Position numbers and translations under genes: made by a program. Positions 1-5,785 of a stretch of DNA of 7,679 nucleotides are shown in pieces. This DNA is from Fimiplasma intestinipullorum. Lineage in GTDB: Bacteria; Bacillota_I; Bacilli_A; Erysipelotrichales; Coprobacillaceae. The stretch is from the NCBI GenBank assembly GCA_018715065.1, contig DVMJ01000024.1, positions 1 through 7,679 on the forward strand. Reading direction: 5' to 3'. Below the pieces are notes generated by a model that was given only the letters and a program-made list of their open reading frames with translations, searched no databases and was not told the origin of the DNA. Every line of letters starts with the position of its first letter. The first letter of the stretch is position 1.

Positions 1-381
1 CTTTAACCTGGCCATTTCTTCTACATGGGAGGTGTCACCGGAAAGATAGATCTTTAGTCCATCCATCATTAACACAAAACCCATCCCGAAGTCACGCGGA
101 TGGTGAGCATTATAGGCAGGAACGGCCTGAACGGTCACTTCGCCAAAGTCCATGGATAAATACTTCCCGTCGGGATGCAGGATTGCCGGATCGATTACGG
201 AACAGTCTTTTTGATGTTTGACTAGATCCACTCGATCATGATCGTGATGATGGTGCGAAACTAAAATCAGATTCGCTTCCCACAAATAGTCGTTACCGGC
301 ATAAGGGTCGATTTCAACGACCCATTGCTTATTCGTGGACAGCGCCAGACTGCCATGTCCGTGATAGAGTAATTGTGTCAT
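1..381 (-). CDS. Metallo-beta-lactamase-fold metal-dependent hydrolase, partial (N-terminal 127 residues)
   Basis: Probably a two-metal hydrolase of the metallo-beta-lactamase fold; the substrate cannot be told. The translation starts MTQLLYHGHGSLAL. It carries the metal motif HxHxDH (H43, H45, D47, H48 inside SHHHHDHD), a further His pair at 93-94 in YNAHHP, and GDTSH with D116 as the likely bridging Asp. Order and spacing resemble the short, cytosolic UPF0173-like branch (family members usually about 200-230 aa) rather than true beta-lactamases, and there is no signal peptide. The window edge falls on a codon boundary, so the C-terminal part is off-window. The ATG (381-379) overlaps the upstream kinase's stop by one base (TAATG). 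Its ribosome binding site AAAGGAG (395-389) lies in the kinase's last codons, so it is the last visible gene of the rmuC cluster and translationally coupled. The fold is secure; the subfamily is inferred. Confidence 0.9.
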   Translation of the reverse strand, partial: MTQLLYHGHGSLALSTNKQWVVEIDPYAGNDYLWEANLILVSHHHHDHDRVDLVKHQKDCSVIDPAILHPDGKYLSMDFGEVTVQAVPAYNAHHPRDFGMGFVLMMDGLKIYLSGDTSHVEEMARLK

Positions 382-1418
382 TAGTCTTCTCCTTTCTCGC
401 AAGAATTATCATAGATGAAATCTGCTTCAGCCATCAGATTGCAGGCTTCCAGATAGCGGTCCTCCATCGGGATCCAAACTTTTTCAAATTTCGGAAACAT
501 TTCAAATCCATTACGCGCCAGGATGCGTTCACGCTGGACCTCACGTGGGATCGTCATGACAACGCGCAGATCATAAAGATCATTGATGATTGGATGCATA
601 CAATAAGAACCTTCAATCACATAAACCGTTTGCTCAGGTAGGTGATGCTCGCCGTTAAATGCGCCTAAATGGCAATCAAAGATACGATAACAGACTTCCG
701 ACCCTGCCTGCAAGGGCTGCTTAACTTCCTGTACGAACCGTTCATAATCCACATTGCCGCCCACTTCCGCTAAACGTGCTGGTGTCCTTTTGGCAATCGG
801 CAGGAAAAAATCATCCATTGCGATCGGTTCGATCCCATACAAGTCCTGTATATAGCCGGCCAGCGTGGATTTGCCCGAACCACAGCAACCATCGATCCCG
901 ATGATCGTCCGCTGCTGTGTCAGCAACGCCTCCTCGATGGCTTCAAACAGATCAAAATAATGCATCCATACTTTATGAACGAGTCGATACGCCGGGTGAT
1001 AGTGTTCCCGAAACGTCGCTGAATGAGAAACCATCGGCATCCCCTTGGCGATATATGCATCGATCGCTTTTTGATCCTCCGGCCCTTTGCTTTGTTTCAA
1101 TTCCTCCAGGCTGGCTTTTAGACGCGCCGGGTCAGGCTGCGTCATTTTGGCACTGGCAATGAAAAGGCGGTTGAGGACGCGTGCCTGTACCGGATTCAAG
1201 TTCCCAAAATGGACATGACAAAGCCGGTCATTGACATCTTCTTTGACAATTTCATAACCACGCTGCGGATCGATCTCCTGCTCGATGCGCGCCAGGCTCT
1301 TTGGTGCGTCACTGACAAGATGTCCGCCTCCCATCGCACTGTGATAAAGAAATTTGATCTCATCCACGAGTTCATGACAGGGATATTTTAATAAATATGT
1401 TTTTAAATAAGGATTCAT
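381..1418 (-). CDS. P-loop nucleoside/uridine-kinase-like protein with an N-terminal domain of unknown function
   Basis: Residues about 165-340 form a P-loop kinase of the uridine kinase / phosphoribulokinase type. Visible are a Walker A motif GCCGSGKS (177-184), MDDFF (201-205, the acceptor-substrate and metal-binding segment of this family), VIEGSY (267-272, Walker B-like strand) and RERILARNG (296-304, lid-like basic segment). The family phosphorylates a nucleoside or a similar hydroxylated small molecule using ATP; the real substrate is unknown. The first about 160 residues are not part of a normal uridine kinase (typically about 210 aa). They carry conserved-looking SAMGGGHLV (27-35), CHVHFGNLNP (67-76) and a His-rich turn SHSATFREHYHP (131-142), and I cannot name this domain. 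No signal peptide or membrane segment is seen. The ATG overlaps the rmuC stop by one base (TGATG), with AGGAGG (1431-1426) seven bases upstream inside the rmuC C-terminal Glu codons. The kinase fold is confident; 'uridine' is only the family label. Confidence 0.88.
   Translation of the reverse strand: MNPYLKTYLLKYPCHELVDEIKFLYHSAMGGGHLVSDAPKSLARIEQEIDPQRGYEIVKEDVNDRLCHVHFGNLNPVQARVLNRLFIASAKMTQPDPARLKASLEELKQSKGPEDQKAIDAYIAKGMPMVSHSATFREHYHPAYRLVHKVWMHYFDLFEAIEEALLTQQRTIIGIDGCCGSGKSTLAGYIQDLYGIEPIAMDDFFLPIAKRTPARLAEVGGNVDYERFVQEVKQPLQAGSEVCYRIFDCHLGAFNGEHHLPEQTVYVIEGSYCMHPIINDLYDLRVVMTIPREVQRERILARNGFEMFPKFEKVWIPMEDRYLEACNLMAEADFIYDNSCEKGED
389..395 (-). promoter_or_regulatory. Ribosome binding site of the MBL hydrolase, inside the kinase gene
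   Basis: AAAGGAG reads on the minus strand seven bases before the ATG at 381-379. It is made of kinase codons for the C-terminal residues EKGED, so ribosomes finishing the kinase uncover and can re-use it. It fixes the hydrolase start and supports coupling. Confidence 0.75.
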
Positions 1419-2521
1419 CAGAAAACCTCCTCTTCTGCCTCATAATGTTTGGCATTCGATATCTCTTCAAAGCGCCGGGTAATCTTATCGGCCGTAATCG
1501 AGACATCTTTAACATCTTTTGAGATGCCCTCTACGTTTCTGACTAATTTCGTCCAGCGCTGCTGATAGCGTTCAAATTCCTTAGCCAACAGCTGCAGCTC
1601 ATCCTGGATCTGCACCGCATATTTTGAACGTTGCTGATCCTTGACCAAAACTTCCAGTGTTGTCAAGGTAGCCATCAAGGTCGTTGGGGAAACGATCCAG
1701 ACATGCTTCGCGAGACTGAAATCAACCAGATCCTGATGATAAGCATAGATTTCCGCATAGACAGCCTCTGCCGGAATAAACATGATGGCCTGATCGGACG
1801 TATAGCCCGGAAGAATGTATTTACCGGCGATGTCCTGAATATGTTTTTTGATATCTTCTTTAAACTGCTTGCTGGCGGTCTGTCTTTGGGCATCAGAAAG
1901 TGTCCGATCGACCATACGACGGTAGTTTTCCAGCGGAAACTTTGAATCAATGGCAATTTTGCCCAAAGGCTCCGGTGCCTTTAACAACACATCGCAAACT
2001 AGCCCATTTGGCAGTTTCGCCTGGACCTGATAGATCCCGTCATTTTTACCGAAGACATTTTCCAGCAGGTGATTGAGCTGAACTTCCCCAAAGATACCGC
2101 GCGTTTTCTTATCTCCCAGAATGTTCTGCAAGGAAACGACCTCGTTTTGCAGTCCTTCCAGCTTCTTTTGCGCTTCGTCGATGCGTGCCATGCGTTCTAG
2201 CATCTCCTGATAAGCCCCACTGGTTTTCTCAAAGCCCGAATCCAGCCGGGCACTGACCTTCTCATTGATCAGAAACAGCCTTTTTTCCGTTAAATCAGCC
2301 AGGCGGTCAAAATCGTCGTTTAAACTGTGAGAAAGATGATCTAAACGTTCCATCGTTCCCTGCCAGATCTGCATCATCTGCTCACTGTTTCTTTTTTCCA
2401 GTTCAGCCATTTGTGCTTTCACCAGCTTCTGTGAAGCCAACTGCTCGTTTTTTTGCAGACTGACCAGATATACGAGCCCGATGACATTCACGATTGCCAG
2501 CATGAAAATGGCTATCTCCAT
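1418..2521 (-). CDS. rmuC: DNA recombination protein RmuC
   Basis: RmuC family protein, known genetically for limiting rearrangements between inverted repeats and thought to be a PD-(D/E)xK-type nuclease. The N-terminus has one hydrophobic segment (about 2-21) that may anchor it to the membrane. A long, highly charged coiled coil follows (about 25-135). The conserved core then reads GDKKTRGIFGEVQL (136-149), CDVLLK (176-181), IDSKFPLENY (191-200), MFIPAEAVYAEI (247-258) and SPTTLMATL (278-286). D177 and the D192-S-K194 pair are the likely active-site residues. At 367 aa it is slightly short for the family (usually about 400-500), mainly through a short tail. The ATG at 2521-2519 has GAGGAG (2532-2527) five bases upstream and a TATAAT box at 2578-2573. 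It is the first gene of the cluster, ends TGA overlapping the kinase ATG, and its EAEEEVF tail encodes the kinase's ribosome binding site. Confidence 0.96.
   Translation of the reverse strand: MEIAIFMLAIVNVIGLVYLVSLQKNEQLASQKLVKAQMAELEKRNSEQMMQIWQGTMERLDHLSHSLNDDFDRLADLTEKRLFLINEKVSARLDSGFEKTSGAYQEMLERMARIDEAQKKLEGLQNEVVSLQNILGDKKTRGIFGEVQLNHLLENVFGKNDGIYQVQAKLPNGLVCDVLLKAPEPLGKIAIDSKFPLENYRRMVDRTLSDAQRQTASKQFKEDIKKHIQDIAGKYILPGYTSDQAIMFIPAEAVYAEIYAYHQDLVDFSLAKHVWIVSPTTLMATLTTLEVLVKDQQRSKYAVQIQDELQLLAKEFERYQQRWTKLVRNVEGISKDVKDVSITADKITRRFEEISNAKHYEAEEEVF
1426..1431 (-). promoter_or_regulatory. Ribosome binding site of the kinase, inside rmuC
   Basis: A full AGGAGG on the minus strand, seven bases before the kinase ATG (1418-1416), written within Glu/Val codons of the rmuC tail. 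It decides the kinase start and supports translational coupling at the TGATG junction. Confidence 0.78.
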
Positions 2522-2572
2522 GCTTGCTCCTCTTTCTTTCTACTTACCAAATCCATCTCCCCCTTGTCTATT

Positions 2573-2578
2573 ATTATA
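2573..2578 (-). promoter_or_regulatory. -10 box of the rmuC cluster promoter
   Basis: A perfect TATAAT on the minus strand lies 51 bases before the rmuC ATG, in the gap just downstream of the GNAT terminator. I find no good -35 hexamer at 16-18 bases; TATGCT at spacing 17 is the nearest and is poor. Transcription would start near 2566, giving a leader of about 45 bases. Its position between a terminator and the first gene of the cluster is the main support. Confidence 0.55.
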
Positions 2579-2602
2579 CCACGTGCCAGCTTGAAAGCAT
2601 AC

Positions 2603-2629
2603 AAAAAAGGCCGGATCAACGATCCAACC
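2603..2629 (-). terminator. Intrinsic terminator of the GNAT gene, overlapping its stop codon
   Basis: On the minus strand GGTTGGATC pairs with GATCCGGCC around a GTT loop (nine pairs, two of them T-G), followed at once by TTTTTT (2608-2603). The TGA stop of the GNAT gene (2618-2616) sits inside the hairpin. It separates the acetyltransferase from the rmuC cluster. Confidence 0.85.
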
Positions 2630-3314
2630 AGTAGACACGGCTGCTGGAGATTTCCATGCCGAGTTTCTTTTGTAAAGCTAAAGAGACATCATTGCCGACA
2701 ATCACCTGACAGTATGGCACCTTTCGTTCACTAAGCTTCTGTTTGATCAAAAAGCTCTCCAGCTGATAAGCGTAACCACGCTGACGATAAGGTTCAAAGA
2801 TCTCTAACAGACCCATCGACCCGTCATCATGACTGCCAATAAAGCCGGCCAGCTCATTCTCCACAAACAGGCCATAAATGCCCTGCGTTTCGATCAGCGT
2901 TGCGATGTAAGCCGGATCATTCGACAGATGATAATGTGCCACGATCGTATCCAGATAGCTTTGATCTAAGCGACGGATATCTGCATTTTCATCCACTTCG
3001 ATCGAATGCCCCGGATAAAAACACTGATATACCCCCATATCTGTCTGAAACCCCTGAGCAAGCAGGGCTTCCCGGCACGCTTCATCGTGAACCACAACAC
3101 ATTTGGCATGATCCAGATACTTCGCAACTGCCGCGAGCGCTTCGACCTTCTCGCATTTTAGTTGCAACAGCTCGCTGCCTTTTTCGCGCAATAAAACACA
3201 GTCTTCTGAGACATATAAAAGATCGGCGCGATTTTCGATAATGGCTGAGAGCATATCGGCATTCCCGGCCATATCCTTTCTTAACATAGATAATGCATTC
3301 ACTCTATCCTGCAT
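2616..3314 (-). CDS. GNAT-family N-acetyltransferase
   Basis: A 232-aa protein with an unassigned N-terminal half (1-110) and a GNAT domain (about 111-232). Motif A is seen as the strand IYGLFVENELAGFIGS (146-161), then GLLEIFEPYRQRGYA (168-182) with the acetyl-CoA pyrophosphate loop Q/RxxGxA (Y176-R-Q-R-G-Y-A182). Motif B follows as NDVSLALQKKLGM (208-220) and a final strand SRVYWLDR. It should transfer an acetyl group from acetyl-CoA to an amine; the acceptor cannot be predicted. The N-terminal part may be a degenerate second GNAT-like half (KCVVVHDEACREALLAQGF at 71-89), as in two-lobed members, but this is inference. The start has AAAGGGGG seven to eight bases upstream. It has its own promoter (3372-3343) and an intrinsic terminator, so it is probably transcribed alone. 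It is cytosolic, with no signal peptide. Confidence 0.9.
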   Translation of the reverse strand: MQDRVNALSMLRKDMAGNADMLSAIIENRADLLYVSEDCVLLREKGSELLQLKCEKVEALAAVAKYLDHAKCVVVHDEACREALLAQGFQTDMGVYQCFYPGHSIEVDENADIRRLDQSYLDTIVAHYHLSNDPAYIATLIETQGIYGLFVENELAGFIGSHDDGSMGLLEIFEPYRQRGYAYQLESFLIKQKLSERKVPYCQVIVGNDVSLALQKKLGMEISSSRVYWLDR

Positions 3315-3342
3315 TGTCTAACCCCCTTTAAAAATTCACCCT

Positions 3343-3372
3343 ATCATAGCATGTTCGACATTAAACTGACAA
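3343..3372 (-). promoter_or_regulatory. Sigma-A-like promoter of the GNAT gene
   Basis: On the minus strand TTGTCA (3372-3367) and TATGAT (3348-3343) are separated by 18 bases, each one mismatch from consensus. The predicted start near 3336 gives a leader of about 22 bases that ends in the AAAGGGGG ribosome binding site. Confidence 0.65.
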
Positions 3373-3424
3373 GTTAAATCATCAACAAAAACGCTTTCAT
3401 TAATAATGTTTATAGTTCCAAACA

Positions 3425-3463
3425 AATAATGCATTATTATTTAAAAGTAAAATGCGTTATACT
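3425..3463 (+). promoter_or_regulatory. Candidate operator dyads and -10 box upstream of the YczE-like gene
   Basis: A perfect 14-base palindrome AATAATGCATTATT (3425-3438) lies where the -35 would be. A second, imperfect copy of its core, AAATGCGTTAT (3450-3460), is centred 23 bases downstream and runs into the -10 candidate TATACT (3458-3463). There is no good -35 hexamer. Two similar dyads about two helical turns apart, overlapping a promoter, are the usual arrangement for a dimeric repressor or activator. Which protein binds is unknown; the LysR protein encoded at 4087-5037 is one possibility. Confidence 0.4.
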
Positions 3464-3492
3464 GTTGTTATCAATTGAGAAAGGAGATTTCT

Positions 3493-4169
3493 ATGCCCAA
3501 ACAAAAAACCGTTCTTTACAGTGAAGCTGCACTTGTGATCATCATGATCCTTAACAGCTTTGCTGTCGATCTCATGCTCTATTCCGGCTCCGGTATTTCA
3601 GCCATTTCCAGTGTACCTTATGCTCTCAATCAGATTCTGCCTTTTTTCAGTCTTGGAACCTGGACCTACTTTTTCCAGTTGGGCCTTGTTTTGATCCTGA
3701 TGATCCTCAGAAAACGTTTTGTTCTCTCTTATTTATTCAGTTTTGTTATTGTCTAGGCTTTAGTGTCATGCTGGATGTTCATCAGATTTGGATCAGTCAG
3801 CTTCCCAAAGGGCTCATCTATGATCTGATTTATTTCATGATCAGCTATCTGGCAATGAGCATTGGTATTGCGCTAAGCAATCAATGTTTGATGCCGATCA
3901 TCCCCACTGATCTCTTTCCACGGGAACTGGTTATGATCATTCATAAACCCTATGCCAACATCAAGATCAGCTTTGACTTAATCTGTCTGGCCATCACGCT
4001 TTTGAGCACTTCCCTTTGTCTAGGCAACATTCAGGGGTTAGGGCTGGGAACGATCATAACCGCACTGACCATGGGAAAGGCCATCGCTATTTGTCAGCGG
4101 CAGCTCTCATCCCATCTCCAGTTTCAACGCTATATCCATCATCGTTCAGTGCGGACACATTCTGCCTGA
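3493..4169 (+). pseudogene. YczE-like (YitT/DUF6198-type) integral membrane protein, interrupted by a frameshift
   Basis: A polytopic membrane protein of the YczE type, whose biochemical role is poorly defined. The first frame starts at ATG 3493 with AAGGAG six bases upstream; an upstream in-frame TTG at 3475 would place that ribosome binding site inside the gene, so I reject it. It encodes 87 residues: a first membrane helix (about 11-30), GSGISAISSVPYALN (32-46), a second helix (about 55-72) and RKRFVLSYLFSFVI, then a TAG at 3754-3756. The rest of the family pattern continues without a gap in the -1 frame: CLGFSVMLDVHQIW from 3750, three further hydrophobic helices, the LGLGTIITAL segment, and a TGA at 4167-4169. 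Restoring one base near 3751 gives about 225 residues, the normal size for the family (about 215). The cause may be a real mutation, a sequencing error, or slippage at TTTT (3741-3744). The last 83 bases overlap the LysR gene tail-to-tail. Confidence 0.72.
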
Positions 4170-5037
4170 CAAAGTCAAAGAAGGCTTGAACTACCGGATA
4201 GTGGTCAGCCTTTTTTTTCATGATCATATGCATTTCTCGATAGCATTGAGGCTCTTCCAATCTCACCAGGCTGACGTCCACCTGATGAATGATCGGGATA
4301 TCGGGAAGAATAGCGAATCCAAAGCCTTTTTCCACAAAACTGGCGATGACCTCATCCTCACTGATTTCAAAAACAATGTGCTCTAAGGTCATTTTCGCCT
4401 GTGCCAACAGTCGATCAATCTCATAGCGTAATCCGCTCTTAGACGAAAACAGGATCATCGGCTCATGGACCAGCTGACAAAACCGAATAGAAGGTTCGCA
4501 AGCAAATGGGTGCTGGGCGGGAACAGCCAAATAAAGGGGCTGACGATAGACCGGAACATACAGCAGATCTTCCTCCTGTCTAGGCGCCGAACTGAAGATC
4601 AGGTCATAACGTCCCTGACGCAATCCTTCCAAAAGGTCTGTCGACATCCCGCTATCACTATCCAAGGCAAAATGAATCTTAGCGTCTGGCTTCGAAGCAA
4701 TAAAATCATGAATCAGCGTAGGCAAAAAGCGAACACCTGATTCACGCAGAAAGCCCAATCGGATCTCTCCTTCTCCCTGGCTTAAACGCCGTATTGCCTG
4801 ATTAGCATTTTCCAAAAGCGTCAGACCTTCCTCCACCTGTTTCAAATAAAACTCACCGGCTCTTGTCAAAGACACATTACGTCCCTCTCTTGCAAAAAGG
4901 CGAATGCCTAATTCATCTTCCAGTCCTCTGATGGCATGCGTTAAGGCAGGTTGACTGATTCCCAAAACCTTAGAGGCTTGCGTATAATGTTCTAAATGAG
5001 CTAATGTCACAAAATAATGTAAAGCATATAGATTCAT
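4087..5037 (-). CDS. LysR-family transcriptional regulator
   Basis: A 316-aa LysR-type regulator. The N-terminal winged helix-turn-helix reads MNLYALHYFVTLAHLEHYTQ, then ASKVLGISQPALTHAIRGLE (21-40) and LFAREGRNVSLTRAGEFYL (47-65). A linker helix and a two-lobed effector-binding domain follow (about 78-290), starting EIRLGFLRESGVRFLP. The effector is unknown. I start it at ATG 5037-5035, with AGAGGAAG and GAAGGA just upstream. The longer in-frame start at 5073 is rejected because its first 12 codons are the terminator of the upstream gene (5053-5070). The effector fold seems to end near FFDFVRQ, and the last about 20 residues (SALNDDGYSVETGDG and on) are an unconserved tail lying antisense to the YczE-like gene. 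No promoter is obvious in the 37-base gap before it. No divergent target gene sits beside it; the YczE-like gene is convergent. Confidence 0.92.
   Translation of the reverse strand: MNLYALHYFVTLAHLEHYTQASKVLGISQPALTHAIRGLEDELGIRLFAREGRNVSLTRAGEFYLKQVEEGLTLLENANQAIRRLSQGEGEIRLGFLRESGVRFLPTLIHDFIASKPDAKIHFALDSDSGMSTDLLEGLRQGRYDLIFSSAPRQEEDLLYVPVYRQPLYLAVPAQHPFACEPSIRFCQLVHEPMILFSSKSGLRYEIDRLLAQAKMTLEHIVFEISEDEVIASFVEKGFGFAILPDIPIIHQVDVSLVRLEEPQCYREMHMIMKKKADHYPVVQAFFDFVRQNVSALNDDGYSVETGDGMRAAADK
4181..4218 (+). terminator. Probable intrinsic terminator of the YczE-like gene, inside the LysR gene
   Basis: On the plus strand AAGGC plus TGA (one bulged T) pairs with TCA plus GCCTT. Inside it a smaller ACTA/TAGT stem closes the CCGGA loop, and eight T's follow (4211-4218). 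It begins 11 bases after the YczE-like stop. In the other direction it is LysR codons (MKKKADHYPVVQAFF). The stem is imperfect, but stem plus T8 at this spot is unlikely to be chance. Confidence 0.6.
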
Positions 5038-5052
5038 TCCTTCACTTCCTCT

Positions 5053-5070
5053 AAAAAAGCCCTTTCGGGC
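5053..5070 (-). terminator. Intrinsic terminator after the 81-aa gene
   Basis: On the minus strand GCCC-GAAA-GGGC (5070-5059) has a GNRA tetraloop and is followed by TTTTTT (5058-5053). It starts four bases after the TAA of the 81-aa gene and ends 15 bases before the LysR ATG, which separates the two transcripts. Confidence 0.85.
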
Positions 5071-5074
5071 CATT

Positions 5075-5320
5075 TTACAAATCGATCACAAAATCCTGAA
5101 AACCGGTGGTGTAAGGCTGCGCTTTTTTTAAATAAGCCAGCGCTTCATCCCAGTCTTCCTGGTCAAATGGATCAGCGATCCCATTTTTTGAGATCTTCAA
5201 CATATCATAAATCGAACACCAGACACCATCCAGCGGTGTATCGGCCATTTCCTGCTGGTCGTACATACCGCTTTGCTCATAAACATAAAGCGCCCGGCCT
5301 TCTGCCAATAGTGTTTCCAT
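5075..5320 (-). CDS. Small acidic protein of unknown function (81 aa)
   Basis: I do not recognise this protein. It is strongly acidic (16 Asp/Glu against 5 Lys/Arg) and has no signal peptide or membrane helix. A single Cys lies in GVWCSIYDML (32-41), and the C-terminal part looks like a helix-loop-helix: DPFDQEDWDEALAYLKKA (50-67) ending in TTGFQDFVIDL. The composition suggests a soluble cytosolic protein, perhaps a small binding partner, but no role can be assigned. That it is a real gene is supported by AGGAG (5335-5331) ten bases before the ATG, by the terminator just after its TAA, and by its place between two other terminated minus-strand genes. The 5321-5344 gap has no clear promoter, so it may depend on readthrough from the 131-aa gene. 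Confidence 0.72.
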   Translation of the reverse strand: METLLAEGRALYVYEQSGMYDQQEMADTPLDGVWCSIYDMLKISKNGIADPFDQEDWDEALAYLKKAQPYTTGFQDFVIDL

Positions 5321-5344
5321 GCTTTCACGACTCCTTTTCGTATG

Positions 5345-5371
5345 AAAAAAAGATGGCGTGCCACCTTTTTT
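5345..5371 (-). terminator. Intrinsic terminator of the 131-aa gene, overlapping its stop codon
   Basis: On the minus strand AAAAAAGGTGG pairs with CCATCTTTTTT around CACG (11 pairs including one G-T), and the T-run continues to 5345. In the plus direction the same pair becomes an A-C mismatch, so the structure favours leftward transcription. The TAA (5372-5370) lies at its 5' foot. Confidence 0.8.
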
Positions 5372-5765
5372 ATTCAGCTTCCTGTCGGGTATTAAAGTAA
5401 GAACCTAAACGAACTTTCGTTAGTACTTTGACATCATGTCGAATGTCTTTTTCTTTATTCTCAAATAAAGTTACTGGAACCTCTTCAACATGAGAAAGTA
5501 ATTCAGGGAAGAAAGAATTCAATAGGACAGCTTTGTCGATCCAATTGATAACACCCATCTCGATCGTTACGGATCTTGAAGAGGAATTACGGATGACAAC
5601 AACGACCGCCTTATGTGCTTCCTTATCCTTACGGATCTCACAAGCCCAGCCATCACTGTTTTCGTCACTGACAAAATTAAATCCCATCACTTTGGCATAA
5701 TATGACAGGTCACTTTTTAAACGAGCTAATTCGGTCTCGTCTTTCTTATAATAATATCTTTTCAT
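5370..5765 (-). CDS. Hypothetical protein (131 aa), AT-rich gene
   Basis: I do not recognise this protein. It starts MKRYYYKKDETELARLKSDL, a charged helix, followed by what looks like an alpha/beta domain: GFNFVSDENSDGWACEIRKD (28-47), the strand AVVVVIRN (53-60), SVTIEMGVINWID (65-77), a hydrophobic helix LLNSFFPELL (81-90) and a basic C-terminal strand KVLTKVRLGSYFN (113-125). There is no signal peptide or membrane segment. The gene is convincing: AGGAGG (5779-5774) eight bases before the ATG, a good promoter above it and a terminator at its stop. Counting 5401-5760 by eye gives about 38% GC against about 47% in samples of the neighbouring genes, which may mean recent transfer or weak codon selection. 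It lies 49 bases upstream of the 81-aa gene on the same strand, so the two could act together. Confidence 0.78.
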   Translation of the reverse strand: MKRYYYKKDETELARLKSDLSYYAKVMGFNFVSDENSDGWACEIRKDKEAHKAVVVVIRNSSSRSVTIEMGVINWIDKAVLLNSFFPELLSHVEEVPVTLFENKEKDIRHDVKVLTKVRLGSYFNTRQEAE

Positions 5766-5785
5766 TTTCGTTTCCTCCTACTCAT

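Noticed and set aside
1631..1945. Plus-strand open frame of 104 codons
   Set aside because: It lies wholly antisense to conserved rmuC core codons, has no family resemblance, and the strand has no other genes here.
2900..3241. Plus-strand open frame of 113 codons
   Set aside because: Antisense to the GNAT gene, no recognisable protein features and no good ribosome binding site; a shadow of the real gene.
3475..3492. TTG start at 3475 for the YczE-like gene
   Set aside because: The AAGGAG ribosome binding site would then be inside the coding region, and ATG 3493 is correctly spaced from it.
3738..3756. Classical programmed -1 frameshift site
   Set aside because: There is a TTTT run in the right frame but no X-XXY-YYZ slippery heptamer, and I saw no clear downstream stimulatory structure. 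Mutation or sequencing error is simpler.
5038..5073. Longer LysR start at ATG 5073, adding 12 residues (MARKGFFRGSEG)
   Set aside because: Those codons are the hairpin and T-tract of the upstream gene's terminator, and the ATG at 5037 has a ribosome binding site and gives the standard LysR N-terminus.
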